This document shows positions 23,091-34,606 of a stretch of DNA of 64,000 bases, piece after piece. The translations under genes were made by a program, and so were the position numbers. The DNA is from Plazaster borealis (lineage: Eukaryota; Echinodermata; Asteroidea; Forcipulatida; Labidiasteridae): the NCBI GenBank assembly GCA_021014325.1, contig CM037471.1, positions 19,488,818 to 19,552,817 on the forward strand, written 5' to 3'. Below the pieces are notes generated by a model. It was not told the origin of the DNA and did not search any database. It worked only from the letters and a program-made list of their open reading frames with translations. Numbering within the stretch: the stretch's first letter is position 1; each line of letters begins with the position of its first letter.

Positions 23091-23925
23091 TAGGCTAGTC
23101 ACTTATCCTCTACAAACAGGATTAGTATGTTGTGGTTTGCAAAACTACGAATCTTGCTTTCTTCAATTCCTCCAGGATTATACCACATTGAAATTTAAAG
23201 CATCTTAGACAGTGAAAATTCAGCATGGATATTATAATGTATGAAGCTTGAGTTTCTGAAATCCATTCCAATTCCCAGCAGGAGAACGATGAGGATGATT
23301 TAATCTTCGCAGCAGGGGGACTGAATCCGAAGAAAACAACTGTCATGTCATGAGCATTCTGTGGTACGTGTAATGTATCCACATAAACATGTACCACGAC
23401 ATATAAGGAAACCTTTTTGAAGTAATATGGTAGTAAATAAGGAAATGTTCACGCCATTTAAAGGATCAAATGCCTGGTTGATTCCTTGGTTGGTGTCTTC
23501 ACTTCAGATCTCTCTGGTAGGAGAAAAGATCTAGAGAGTCTGTGGATAAGAATTAGTCATGGCGCATTAGATCAGAGAATTTATGATCCGTGGTTAGAGG
23601 TTGCTGTAGTAACAAACCTTTTAAAGTTTCACCTCCTTTAGGCACTCATTGTTGGGTTTCCAACTATTTAGTTGGTGTTGTGTGCGTAAATGATTGCAGT
23701 TTTCTCCTCTGTAGGAAGTGACCTTCAAGAAATGCCCCTTGGCTATTATAAGATGCAGCCTTGGAAAACACACAATGCAGACGCTGGTTGGTGAGGAGAA
23801 TCGCTCAATCCATGGAGAATAATTGTTTGATCCAAGGAAATATATTAGGAAGTTTAAAAGAAACTGTCTCTGCAACTTTACTTGATGCAAAACACATTGA
23901 ATACTACATTTATACCCTAAATGAT

Positions 23926-23990
23926 GGGGCTGCCTGATGGGGCATTGTGCAGCCAACCAAAAACACTAGGACAAACCCCTTCTTTTAGTT
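23926..23990 (-). repeat. Fragment of the tRNA-Leu-like SINE body
   Basis: GCAGCCAACCAAAAACACTA and GGACAAACCCCTTCTTTTAG correspond to the minus-strand body at 34255-34310 (GCTGCCGATCAAACCAGGAA). It is a short truncated copy. Confidence 0.5.
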
Positions 23991-24388
23991 TTACCAGATA
24001 TGTCCAGATTCAACATATAAGAAATACTGAACTATATGGCAATGAACCAAAACTATCCACTATAGAAGTAAAATACAACAGCGTCGTCTGAGACTAGCAG
24101 GGCACTCATACAGAACCATCAAAGAACCTGTCTCTCTGCTTATCACCTGGTCACCAAAACGTTGAAGGAGAAATAGGGGAAGACAAAAAGCTCAGCTATA
24201 CAGATTTAGTTGCCAGGGACATCGGGGCGCTTCCAACTGATCTTCCTCTTCCTAACTTAATGAGGGGTAGACATGAATGGGCAACATGATTCCGACCTCA
24301 GTGGACTGGAGAGAGAGAAAGAGAGAGATGTACAGAGTACTTTTAAGTGCATTACACTTCATGTGTACATATGTATTTGTTCCGTCCA

Positions 24389-24805
24389 AACTTTAGGACC
24401 GGTCCCAACTTGAGTGTTACAGTTGGGATGGCTCAACTATAGCTGGGATTGCCTGAAAGTAATAGTGATAATACTTGGAGATCAGTGGGTCATTCTAAAG
24501 TAATTAACGATCCTCTTAAAGGGAGGGTAAACCTTTGGTAATTACTCCAAAAATTAATGACCATAAAAACTTACTTGGTAAAGAGTGCTGGAGAGCTGTT
24601 GATATTATAAAACATTGTAAGGGATGTTAGAAACAGCCCCCTTTGAAGTGATGTAGTTTCAGAGAAAAGGGTAATTTTCACCCCAAAATTTGAATCTGAG
24701 AAAGGCCTCAGGCATGAAGCTAAAGTTGGGCTATCCCAATTCCCAACTGTAAAACTCAAGTTGGGATTGGTCCCAACTATAGTGTGGATGGCTCTAAAGT
24801 TGGGA
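24389..24805. mobile_element. Inverted-repeat element interrupted by a TTAA element
   Basis: The left arm (24389-24460) carries GGTCCCAACTTGAGTGTTAC then AGTTGGGATGGCTC. The right arm (24722-24805), reverse-complemented, carries GGGACCAATCCCAACTTGAG and TTTTACAGTTGGGA. Between the arms, from TTAAAGGGAGGGTAAACCTT (24516) to about 24700, lies sequence matching the left half of the TTAA family (GGTAATTACTCC, AAAACTTACTTGGTAA, GAGAGCTGTTGATA). This looks like a nested insertion with later loss of the right half. Confidence 0.7.
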
Positions 24806-24934
24806 AAGAACATATTTTCACAAGACCTAAATTTGTATGCTTTATCCGGGAGATGGAGGCTTGGTATTAAAAGGAATTAAGAAGCTCCAGACCAGACAAC
24901 ACTAAAAAAAAAAAAATGTAATCTATAAGCGCTT

Positions 24935-25360
24935 TCAATAGGAACTTCTTTTGTTACTGGAGTCTTTAATTTCGCATGGCCCAAATTTTGCAAAATAAAA
25001 TGTGTATAAAGGATTTTTTCTTACAACAAATTTTGACAGATGATGCTGTTTTAAAATGAAAAACATACAAAAACTTTTGCATGTATGCCAATGACAATAC
25101 ACAAAATACATTAACATGCAAAATTGTTTGTCCATGGCTGATGGACGTGAGAGAATGTCGGGATCCAGATTATGTCAGGATCTTACATTAATGCTTTTTT
25201 TTTTAATTATTAATGGACAACCACTTAGTATTTGCAGATGTTTTCATGCAATTATCTTAAATAAAAGCTTGCAACTTTCTTGAATCTATAAAAATTAAAA
25301 TGTAAATCTAAATTTTTGGGTCGAATCAGCCCAAAATCAGACATACATGTAGCATCTTCA
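24935..25360 (-). repeat. Dispersed repeat ('ACAAACAATTTTGCATGTTG' family), copy 2
   Basis: On the minus strand it reads GGATCCCGACATTCTCTCAC, ACAAACAATTTTGCATGTTA and ATGCAAAAGTTTTTGTATG, preceded by ATAGATTCAAGAAAGTTGCA and GGGCTGATTCGACCC. The same order is present forward at 25970-26345, so the two copies form a large inverted pair around a 600-bp spacer. No coding evidence. Confidence 0.75.
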
Positions 25361-25969
25361 AGAAATATAAACAAAACTTGTGTAGCAAAAAAAACCATCT
25401 TGACATTTTGCTGTGTGATCAGTTCATTTGGAAAACATCCCCTTGTCCATTATCAATATTAGGAAATGGAAATAAAAGCATATATTCAATTCTGTCTCCT
25501 ACATGAACTCAAACCAATGCCACACAGGCTACCAGTACAACTTATCAACTGGCAACCAATTCAAACAATTCAAATACTTTTAAATTTATTGTTTAGGTAT
25601 TGAATTCATTATACATTTGTACAGGGCTTGTTATTGAGGGACAAATACCATACAGTACATCATGCAGTTGAAGTGAGTTCATTAGAGAAAAAATGTACCA
25701 GCACAAAAATATGAAAACAAATAATTTAAATTATTGTTATCATCTTGTCTCTTGCTAAATTATAGGTGGATTTAATAAGCAGAAATGAAGGCATGTACTC
25801 AGTGCAATTACTTTTGGTGATTTATGCACTAATTAGTTTTTTTGCAAATTACCTTCTGAAAACTTCAACATGGATTATGAATATGGTAGACAAATACAAT
25901 GGAATGCATAAATTTTACAACATACAAACAACTTCAATTTGTTTTAAAGCTGGTAATTAAATGTGATGT

Positions 25970-26345
25970 GGCCCTTAAAGATGCTAGGTCTATTTTTTGG
26001 CTGATTCAACCCCCAAAATTAGGTTTAAATAGCTATTTGTATAGATTTGAGAAGGTTACAAGCTTTCATTTAAGGTATTGTCTGAAAAAAGTCTGCCAAT
26101 GATTAGTGGTAGTTTATTTAAAAAAGAAAAAAACGAATTGTTGTCCTGATCCCAACATTAATTCACGTCCAACAGCCATTTACAAACAATTTCGCATGTT
26201 GCATGTATTTTGTGCTTTGTCCATGCAAAAGTTTGTGTTTGACAAATTTTTGTTTTTAAAAATTCAGAATTCAACATTCGTTCAGAAAAAAGAAAATCGA
26301 AAAATGATTTGTCCTAACGAAAATCAGGCGAGGCAACTTCAAGCA
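25970..26345 (+). repeat. Dispersed repeat ('ACAAACAATTTTGCATGTTG' family), copy 3
   Basis: Forward copy: TTGGCTGATTCAACCC, TATAGATTTGAGAAGGTTAC, TGTTGTCCTGATCCCAACAT, then ACAAACAATTTCGCATGTTG and ATGCAAAAGTTTGTGTTTG. The open frame at 26106-26375 is a by-product of the repeat and not a gene. Confidence 0.75.
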
Positions 26346-26916
26346 AGCAAATTAATAAAGGGAAATTCATGTTAAAACAAACACACCCGCATCATTTACT
26401 AAAAACTAACCGCTCTGGCTCAAGAAAATTAAAACTCTGTTTCTTAAAATGAAATATAAAACTACTGTGAACATTTTTGGGATATTCTGTTATTTATTGC
26501 ATTCCTTCCTAGAATCTGGAGCAGTGTGATAATTATACTTGTACATCGCATGATTAATCATTCCCTACTACATACATAACCCTCCTTGACTAATCCGATC
26601 CAATGTGGCGTCCAATGACGCCACATTTCACACCCCTATTCATCGGTGGGTGTATTAAGAAGCCGCTGGGTGTAACTACAATCCAGAGCTTCAAGGCAAG
26701 ACAACATCAAAATAATGACAGGCCATAATAGACAAGGAAGAAAGACCTTTGTGGACAAAGTCCTTGGTTCAAGTAGATCAATAGTTGTGTTTGCATTAAC
26801 AATGTACATAAACATATGCTACATATAATGTATCCCTGAAGGTAGATCTATTTACATCATCATGCCCACTTTTAATTTAAAGGTGCAAACTAGTCCCGTC
26901 CTCTAATTTGTTTATA
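26346..26916. other. Intron stretch, nothing recognised
   Basis: Non-coding sequence between a dispersed repeat and a foldback element; no feature recognised. Confidence 0.5.
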
Positions 26917-27111
26917 GGGGCTGTGTCGTTATTATCAAAGCTGGCCTGTAGCTATACATGGAATTATGAACTCTCACCCAGTTACTGCACTTGTGCGCCC
27001 TCCCTCGGTATCAAATTTATGGAGAGGACGCGCACACAGCTGTAGTAACAGGGTGAGAGTTGAGAATTCCATGTACAGCCACAGGCCAGCTTTGATCATG
27101 ACGACAGCCCC
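26917..27111. mobile_element. Long near-palindromic foldback element (195 bp)
   Basis: The left arm begins GGGGCTGTGTCGTTATTATC, AAAGCTGGCCTGTAGC and the right arm ends GCCACAGGCCAGCTTTGATC, ATGACGACAGCCCC, its inverted complement. Internal arms continue with ATGGAATT...CTCTCACCC versus GGGTGAGAG...AATTCCATGT, and GTGCGCCCTCC versus AGGACGCGCAC. Together the arms make up nearly the whole element, so the strand can fold into one long hairpin. It is non-coding; the class is a foldback MITE by inference. Confidence 0.9.
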
Positions 27112-27591
27112 TTAACCGGGAGTGACCCATCCAGCACAACTGATCATTTGAGGGCCCTCACATTGTATACAAAATACATCAATGATAAAAAACTATTCAC
27201 ATAGTAGACCAGATGGATGGAATTGTACTCCCTATCACACAATTACAAATGCGAGGTAAAATTGAGGTAAGAACCAAAAAAAAACACTGCACACAAAAAG
27301 TTAGAAGTTAAAATGTTAATTGAAAATGCGAGCACCCCCATCCTCCCCCAATAAGAGCATCCAAGAAGCAGATTAGTTTGCAGTTGTGAGCCAACATCCA
27401 GGGCAGAACAAAGGGAAAGCTAGGACTAAATGAGCTGAATATTAAAGCATTTTCAAACCTTACCTTTCTTCCGCAAAGGCTGAAATGAAGAATAAGAGTT
27501 TGAACGGGCAGTTAAAGGGACACCATTGTAAACAGACGAAGCTCTTTAACTAAAACTGTTTTTAAAATTGTTACATTTAGCTTAAGCTTAC

Positions 27592-27965
27592 TTAAAGGCA
27601 CTGTACACATTTGGTAATTACTCAAAATATATATTAGCATAAAAACTGACTTGGTAACGAGCAACAGAGAGCTGTTGATAGTATAAAACATTGTGAGAAA
27701 CGACTCCTTCTGAAGTAACGTAGTTTTTGAGAAAGAGGTAATTTCTCACTGAAATAATAAAAACTTCTTGCAAGAAGTTTTTATTCCTATCTGAAAGCAC
27801 ACAAATTTGTACAACAAGGGTATTTTTTCTTTCATCATTTTCTTGCAACTTTGATGACCAATTGAGCCCAAATTTTCACAGGCTTGTTATTTTATGCATA
27901 TGTTGGGATACACCAAGTGAGAACACTGGTCTTTGACAATTACCAAACGTGTTCAGTGCCTTTAA
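27592..27965 (+). mobile_element. TTAA-flanked MITE with AGGCACTG termini (Kolobok-like), full copy
   Basis: The left boundary is TTAA then AGGCACTGTACACATTTGGT. The right end, reverse-complemented, is TTAA then AGGCACTGAACACGTTTGGT. Thus TTAA target duplications flank about 24-base inverted termini with two mismatches. Inner text includes AACTGACTTGGTAACGAGCA, a palindrome around AAACTTCTTGCAAGAAGTTT, and GCCCAAATTTTCACAGGC. No coding sequence. Relatives: 36515-36937, 38250-38630, 59603-59994, partial copies at 16720-16862, 24516-24700 and 59235-59600. The first bases after TTAA are shared with the THAP element at 53989-54922. Confidence 0.88.
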
Positions 27966-28009
27966 TGGGCCATTTTGCATCAAATTCTCTTTTGTTTGCG
28001 AAATCGTCT

Positions 28010-29490
28010 CATAATAAAAAATAATAATTATAATGCGCCGGTGTCCATCTTAAGATGCTCATGGAGAAGCGACACATCAATAGAGGGGAATGTTTAGGCG
28101 GTCCTCATTAGGTGAGTCTTGAGGGAAGTTTGAACGAAGCCAGTGATGGAGAAAGATTTATATGATCAGGTAAAGTGTTCCACAATGAAGGGGCAGCAGA
28201 AGTAAACGATCTTTCACCCCATGATGTTTTGGTCTGGGATTTTCTTAAAAGATGTTTATTATTTTATCTCATAGACTCGTGGTAGGAATGGTATGGTTTC
28301 AGATGAAGCCTGAACAATATAGAATCTGACTAACAAACACAACATGTGAGTCTCGAAATTGAGTAGTTTTGATTCGTCAGAGTTGTTGTGGTACTTCAAA
28401 AAGTGCATGAACTATCTCAGCTTAGGTGACTGTTATGCGCCTAACATTTACAGTTAACTTTCAGCAGGAAGAAGACTCAAAGTATTACACAATATAGGAT
28501 GGGTCCAGGCTGTGAAAACTCAATAATCTCTTTTAATGCATCCCTTCATTTTATTGATTCAATTGTAATGCCCTGTACCTTGGGCATTCCCTGTTAAATT
28601 GGGAACAGAAGAGGGATTAGTTGATCTTCACTACTGTTGCCATTACCTGGAGGCAAAGGGACCCAGAGTAAACAGCCTTGGACAGTTAGGGCTTCAGCTT
28701 TAGGGGAAGACTTTAAGTTGCAATGTTCCCTTTGTTTGATGTGGTTTGGTTTCTTGATGCTTTGTCAACGTTTCAAATAATAAATGCACACATAAAAAGT
28801 GTACATATGTACATAAACAAGCAATGGCTATGGAAATATTGTGTTGGTTGGGAAGGCTTGATGCATGGTGTTAGAATGGAAAGCTCTTTACCCCTACTTT
28901 GATTTCCTGTGGTTCACATCCCTTATGTTGCTGCGCTTTATGTATCGCTCGTAAATCCTTTGGCATGGGCAGATGTCAATTTGCTTTCAGAAAAGGATGA
29001 TGTTTGCATAGACCATGTAACCTGTGACCACATGTTTACAAAAGAATCAAAGACCCTGGACTTCCTGCAGGCAAAATAATTTTGTCTACACAGCTCAATG
29101 GAGGAAAAAGTGAAATCTTGCATTTCATGGCGATTGCACTGTCTGATTTTGATCAACTATTGTAAAGGGGTTACAGCTATTATTGTTATAGCTCTTGAAT
29201 TTATGTGGAAATTATGAAACAAAATGTAAAATTTCACATAAAATGACTAGTGTAGTATCTTGCCTGCCAGAAAGGCCCTGGATTGACAAGGTCTCTCTTT
29301 TTGTAAACAAGGTAACATGGTCTATGCAGGTATTTAGCAAGTTTCAGTGCTGGTGGGTGTTTGTGGGTGTTTGGAGTGAGGAAGGGGTGGTGGTCGACCT
29401 CCATTTATCAGGCTAGATTTGAAGCACTTTCATACAATAATGGTACGATGTTGATATACGTGTAAGGATGTTGCATTAAGTTTGAAAATC
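28010..29490. other. Intron stretch with possible retroelement-derived text near 28030-28260
   Basis: TAATGCGCCGGTGTCCATCT, TTAAGATGCTCATGGAG and a following segment look like the 3' portion of a SINE or LINE (compare GCGCACATATCCGTCACTCA at 34120), but the match is loose. The rest is unremarkable. Confidence 0.35.
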
Positions 29491-29684
29491 TGGGCCCAAT
29501 TTCAAAGAGCTGCTTAGAATTAAGCATAAAATATCGCTTGACAATGTTCTGCTTAGTAAAACTGAGCAGGATACCAGTCACAGATGGTTCTGTGATGTGA
29601 TATTTTGACTGGTAACCTTATTCTGGTAAGCATATTCTTGTGATTAACTACATGTACTTTTTGCAACTCTATGAAATTGGGCCT
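29491..29684. mobile_element. Foldback element, 'GGGCCCAATTTCATAGAGCTGC' type, copy 2
   Basis: Left TGGGCCCAATTTCAAAGAGC and right CTCTATGAAATTGGGCCT are inverted complements. Inner words GCTTAGTAAAACTGAGCAGG and GGTAACCTTATTCTGGTAAG are shared with the 45862-46046 copy. Confidence 0.88.
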
Positions 29685-31568
29685 AGACTGTTTGCTACAT
29701 AAACGGGTGGTACATTTTCATGATAACCGAGGGACACATGGCTTCAGTTGATTATCAATATTAGAGTTACAAAACTATGACAGAAAAAGCAAGTCTTTTC
29801 ATATTATAGTAGTCCCCTTTAAGATTCTTGCTGATACAGCCTTGGCTATCTACATGTAATATTCTGGAGTTCCAGCATTATACCATGCAGCAAACGACCT
29901 GATGATGGGATACATGATTTATATTTTTTACCTTTATCACTGATGCCAATGGGAGTGTAGACTTTGATTTCCCTGTTGGCTCTTGACCGACTTATTCCTC
30001 AAGCTACATTTCCTAAGCATGTAATGTAACATGCAAAATGTAAAACCTAATAAGTCTTTACCTGCTGATTGCACCGAGGATTGTAATTTGTAACCCACAG
30101 AAGTTTAACATTTGTAAATCTTAGGGGAATTTGTGTTTTTGAGAATCTAATCTAAAGGGTTTGTTTTCGCGTTTTACTTGTCGCCAGAACGAATTTCCAT
30201 TTCTATGATCGCCTCTAAATATAATATTCAGATTTATGATGTCTCACACTTTTAAGACAAATGCTCTCAACTTAGAATAAAATTGTGGACAAATAATAAA
30301 AGAAAAAACACTTTTATGTATGCTGAGTAATAAAATAACAAAAACACAACCACCCATTGTGAGAAGAATTCAGGAATTTCATCGCTTTCTCAAAGACATG
30401 ATGATTAGAGTGAACAAACTGTCTCAAAACTCAATTCTGTACCATCCCTTTAAAAGCTGTGACTTCTGGCGCCATACATATACAATATATCTAGTCAAAC
30501 TGATTACACAGTGTGGAAGAAACTGCCAGCTCTCTTTGTGTAAAGAACTTGTCCACGATTTTGACTCACCCTTTCAGACGTATTGTTGAGTGAAATTGGA
30601 AAGGCTGACATTGTGGTTGCACAAAAATATTTGCTAAATCAGGCCGATACATACATTTGAACAGAGGCCTTAATTCCCCTTTGAAGTTCCTCCATGAGCT
30701 TACTGAATTTTAAGTTCCCTCTTTTTATAAAAAAAATTGCCTTGTTCCTACGTACAAGAATGAGATTCCAGACTTGCTAATGTAACAGATGAATCACAAT
30801 GTACCAATACATGAATATCTTTAGCAACATTTGCTATGCTGACTTAAATTTCTTGTAGATAAGACTACTGTTGTAATACCAAAGCTCTATTTATTCATAT
30901 TTTGATTCAGATGCGGCAGTTGAAAACTTTCCATCAACAGAATGAAATAAAATGTTAAAAGTTCCTGTTGATTCATTTTAAAAATTACATTACAAGAAAA
31001 TGTGGGGTGAGAGGTTCAAGCACATAAGTACCAAAGACAGTCTTGAGTGAAAGGCTAGAAGAATTCCTGCATCACAAGATGTTGAGAGCGCCTCTGAATA
31101 CGCTTCATGAATGTGAACTGAAGTGCATATATCTAAACAGCATGACTGACTCATTCATTATTGCAAATTATCCAACATTTTGCACAATGGTCGGACACAA
31201 TTTGATAGAAAAGCGTTTTGTTACGAGATGGAAATATTCTCCGGCCTTGGTTTAAAGAGCGAATGGGAATTTGAATTAATTGGAACGATCAGATGTAGAA
31301 AGGCAGAGAAGATGCACACAATAGCTTTCGTGATGTATAGTTGATAAGAAGGGTGGGGGAGGGAAACCCATGCATTTTAATTTTTGTGTTTGTTTTTTCA
31401 TTCTAAGTTTGAAATGGAAATTGTTTCCAATAATACAAAATTGGGTTCTGTCTTGTTCTTTTTTTTTTGCCATGTATTTAAATTGGCAATATCATTATTT
31501 TGATCTCCTCTGTTTTGGATTTGTTTGGAGAAACTGAGTAATACTGTAAAAAAAAATAATAATAATAG
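29685..31568. other. Intron stretch, nothing recognised
   Basis: A/T-rich, short chance frames only. Confidence 0.5.
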
Positions 31569-32349
31569 CTAGAAATGAGTTTGTTATGAACAAACACTGG
31601 GGTTTCGGTTTATTTTGAATAATAAATTTTGAAACAATGTAATAATTTGACACCTGATGACATCACGATGACGAAAACGTGTTTTTTGTACAAACTTGGT
31701 TATTTACAGAGATTTTAACTCTATGACATGATTGGTTCAGAAGATATGGCTTACATTTAAAAAAATAAACTACCACGCTTAGGCTAAATGTAATACTGAT
31801 AAACTACCACACAGACCTTTGCATGGATTGAGCTGGGAGAAATTTATTGACTTTATGGGTCAACGCTTCCATGTTTAATTCTTGTTCTTTGTCTTTATAT
31901 CCTTTTAACGCTTCCGTTACGCTTATCTTTACTTATCTTCATATTCCTTAAATTTAAACGCTTCAGTATTTAATAGTTCAAGGACTCTCGTCAAGAAAAG
32001 AATAAAAAACAATTAAAACAACTGCTGCTGGATCTAAGTTAGAGCACAGGCTTTCATTTGACGTATTGTTTACAAGTGTCTTTTAAGCCTGTAGTTCCTG
32101 AGATCGAACGATAACAAATGTCACGTGTAAATGCTATGAGAATTGTTTTGGTGGAAAAATAATAATAGGAAAACTAGAAATGAGTTTGTTACGAACAAAC
32201 ACTGGGGTTTCGGTTTATTTTGAATAATAAACTTTGAAATAATGTAATAATTTGACACCTGATGACATCATGATGACGAAAACATGTTTTTCGTACGAAC
32301 TTTGTTATAAGCTACACGACGGCACAAAGATTGTAACTTTATGACATGT
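31569..32349 (+). repeat. Two near-identical 160-175 bp direct repeats
   Basis: Copies at 31569-31730 and 32174-32349 share CTAGAAATGAGTTTGTTA, GAACAAACACTGGGGTTTCG, GGTTTATTTTGAATAATAAA and TTTGACACCTGATGACATCA, ending in TATGACATG. The CCTGATGACGTCATCATGAC stretch at 40720-40740 is related. They are 605 bp apart and in the same orientation, either a segmental duplication or two copies of a dispersed element. Non-coding. Confidence 0.85.
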
Positions 32350-32835
32350 GGTTAAGGAAATGTATTTGGGGGTTCAGGCCATCCGCTGAAACCACCTTTG
32401 TTTTCGTCGAGATTTTTATTGTTTTTCTTATTATTTTTCCATCCGAATAGTTCTCATAGCATTTGGAAGAAATTTGGAATTTCAGAAATGGGTAGGCCTA
32501 CATTGACACAGTTAAATTATTGAATATCAGATAAACTTGTAAGCTTTCCAGCCAAAATGTGTTACTCTTGCAGGGTGGCTGATAATTGTTTATTCAGGTT
32601 GGACAGAATCATCACAATGGCCATCTGGGGGAAGAATGAAGAGGTTTTGGTCTCCTTTGCCCTTTTGTTTAATATGTGTCAGCAATTCTTTTATCAGGGC
32701 ACAGACACAAATCTGGTCCTCTGATATCACAGTTCTTTCCAACTTAAAGACAAATGTGACATGCCGTTTACTCAAGTTGGATGTTTAATAAAAAAAGCTG
32801 AAAGTCACAAACGCTCGCTGGATGAGTTGAAGTTG

Positions 32836-33065
32836 CGTGTATTTTATTTTATTTATTCATTTATATTGCGTGAATTCCATATCAATATGTTAAAATGCAC
32901 ACCACATAAACTATACTCCAAATATGCTCAGAGAGGGCGCATTATGCAGCCGATCCAGAAACACAAGGGCAAGCCCCTTCTCTTTTATGACAAGTGTCCT
33001 GGGTGTTTTATGTGCGTAAGACAAGGCACCGGACCTACAGTTTTACATCCCAAAAGAAAGGTGCA
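32836..33065 (-). repeat. tRNA-Leu-like SINE body, minus strand
   Basis: ATTATGCAGCCGATCCAGAA, ACACAAGGGCAAGCCCCTTC, TCTTTTATGACAAGTGTCCT and GGACCTACAGTTTTACATCC correspond to the minus-strand copy at 34245-34380. The left side (TTTATTTATTCATTTATATT) is the SINE tail region. The head is missing. Confidence 0.7.
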
Positions 33066-33955
33066 GGCTTAATTTTAAGGAGCCATTTCATGACAACCCA
33101 GACAAGCCACCAACCATGACAGTACATGGAATGGTCTCCCATCCAAATACTGACCACAGTCTATGGTGATTACCTTAGCAGTTATACCAATAGCTATTCA
33201 TTCTTCCATTGAGCTAAAACTGGCTGGGACATAATATTGGATGAAGGAACACGTTTTCAGGCTAGACATTTCATTAAAAGCAACTAGAGCTGTGGTCTTT
33301 GCAGTGTACGATAAATGTTTATGTGTGCACACAGTGATTTGACTCTGCATTGCTCATGTCTCTAAACTTGTAAATGATTGATGAGAGAGCTGCCTTTCTT
33401 TTTTACAGTGTAAAGAAATTAGTCTTCGGGCAATCATCAGTAGCCTTCTAAGCTCAATCATTCAGTCGATGAATCTTAATGATTAAGAATGTGCTTTTCA
33501 TCCATCATTTTGACATACACAATTCTCCTCTATCTATAAGCCTCTGCAAAGTGACAAATCAGATAAAAACGGTTATTCTTTTATCAATTTGTTTACAAAC
33601 CAAGCAGGCATGTGATTTGTAAGGATTTTCCATGGATCTCCCAGTGCCTTCAGACTTTCTTGGAAGAGGCAAACTTGCCGTCACAGAGATGAAAAACTTG
33701 GCCCTTACAGACCTTCAGATATAATTGAAATGATGTAGAGAGTCTGTAAACCTCTAAAATGTTACATTCTGTATATTCAGGGAGCTTCATTTCCACACCA
33801 AGAGAAAATTGTTAATATATTTTCAGGATTTTTCATTTTTGTACAATCTCATTCCTGATGAAGACCACTGTCTGAGGAGGCCATAGCCTTTATTGTCCTG
33901 ATCTTGGCTTTGTACTCAAAATATTAACATAGACTTAAGATTTTATCCAGTAGGA

Positions 33956-34011
33956 GTGCCCTTTGCAAAAGGAAAATGGCCTTGCCCTCTCAAAGATGAA
34001 GTTCCAGGCCT
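33956..34011 (-). mobile_element. CAGGCCT-ended element (family A), truncated copy
   Basis: Minus strand: CAGGCCTGGAACTTCATCTT, TGAGAGGGCAAGGCCATTTT then CCTTTTGCAAAGGG. Only the left 56 bases survive, so it is an internal break or partial insertion. Confidence 0.75.
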
Positions 34012-34077
34012 GTAATACTTCCTGACAAAAAAAAATCTGCTGTCTTTTCTCTTATAACACAAATCCAAACCTCATTT

Positions 34078-34385
34078 AATATAATAATAATAATAATAAT
34101 AATAGTGGCTTCTTATATAGCGCACATATCCGTCACTCAGTGACGCCCAAGCGCTTTTAACATTCATTATTTTCCTGCAAGGTATTGTGGAACTACGTTT
34201 TTGAAGTATGAGACCAAGTCCTTTACATAGCACCATGTAATGGTTACAAGGTGCTGTGGCGCAATATGCTGCCGATCAAACCAGGAACACCGGGACGAAC
34301 CCCTTCTCTTTTTGATAAGTGCACTGGGTTCTTTTACGTGCATTACACAACACACAGGACCTACGGCTTAACGTCCCATGGGAAG
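34078..34385 (-). repeat. tRNA-Leu-like SINE, body and (TAA)n tail, minus strand
   Basis: It starts at the left with a TAA microsatellite (34080-34104), then TATATAGCGCACATATCCGT, GCGCTTTTAACATTCATTAT, then AAGGTGCTGTGGCGCAATAT, GCTGCCGATCAAACCAGGAA and GTTCTTTTACGTGCATTACA, ending near CGGCTTAACGTCCCATGGG. Read on the minus strand this is the body plus 3' tail of the family at 43340-43884. The segment TACATGGTGCTATGTAAAGG (minus strand) is the uninterrupted form of the site where a family A element sits at 43603. Confidence 0.8.
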
Positions 34386-34423
34386 GATATGAAATAAATT
34401 CATATTCAAGTGCATGTAATATT

Positions 34424-34606
34424 GTTTACCCATACACAGATGTGTGTTAAAACTGCACTGTGTACTCATCACTTTCCCCGGGTCCTGTGAAATAAATCCA
34501 CAGTCTTATTACTTGGGGGGGGGATTTGAACCCAACACCTTTGCCATTCTAGAGCAGATGTCTTACCACTAGACAACCTAGCTTGCCCAGTAGCTAGAGG
34601 CAGTTA
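34424..34606 (-). repeat. tRNA-derived SINE, second family, copy 2
   Basis: Minus strand: TAGGTTGTCTAGTGGTAAGA (A box), ATCTGCTCTAGAATGGCAAA, GGTGTTGGGTTCAAATCC (B box), then CCAAGTAATAAGACTGTGG and an end in GTATGGGTAAAC. The poly-G/C run at about 34519 interrupts the junction. The head is tRNA-like but the body continues, so it is a SINE. Confidence 0.8.

Noticed and set aside
26106..26375. 89-codon frame
   Set aside because: Lies wholly in a dispersed repeat also present at 14572 and, inverted, at 24935, where the frame is not kept.
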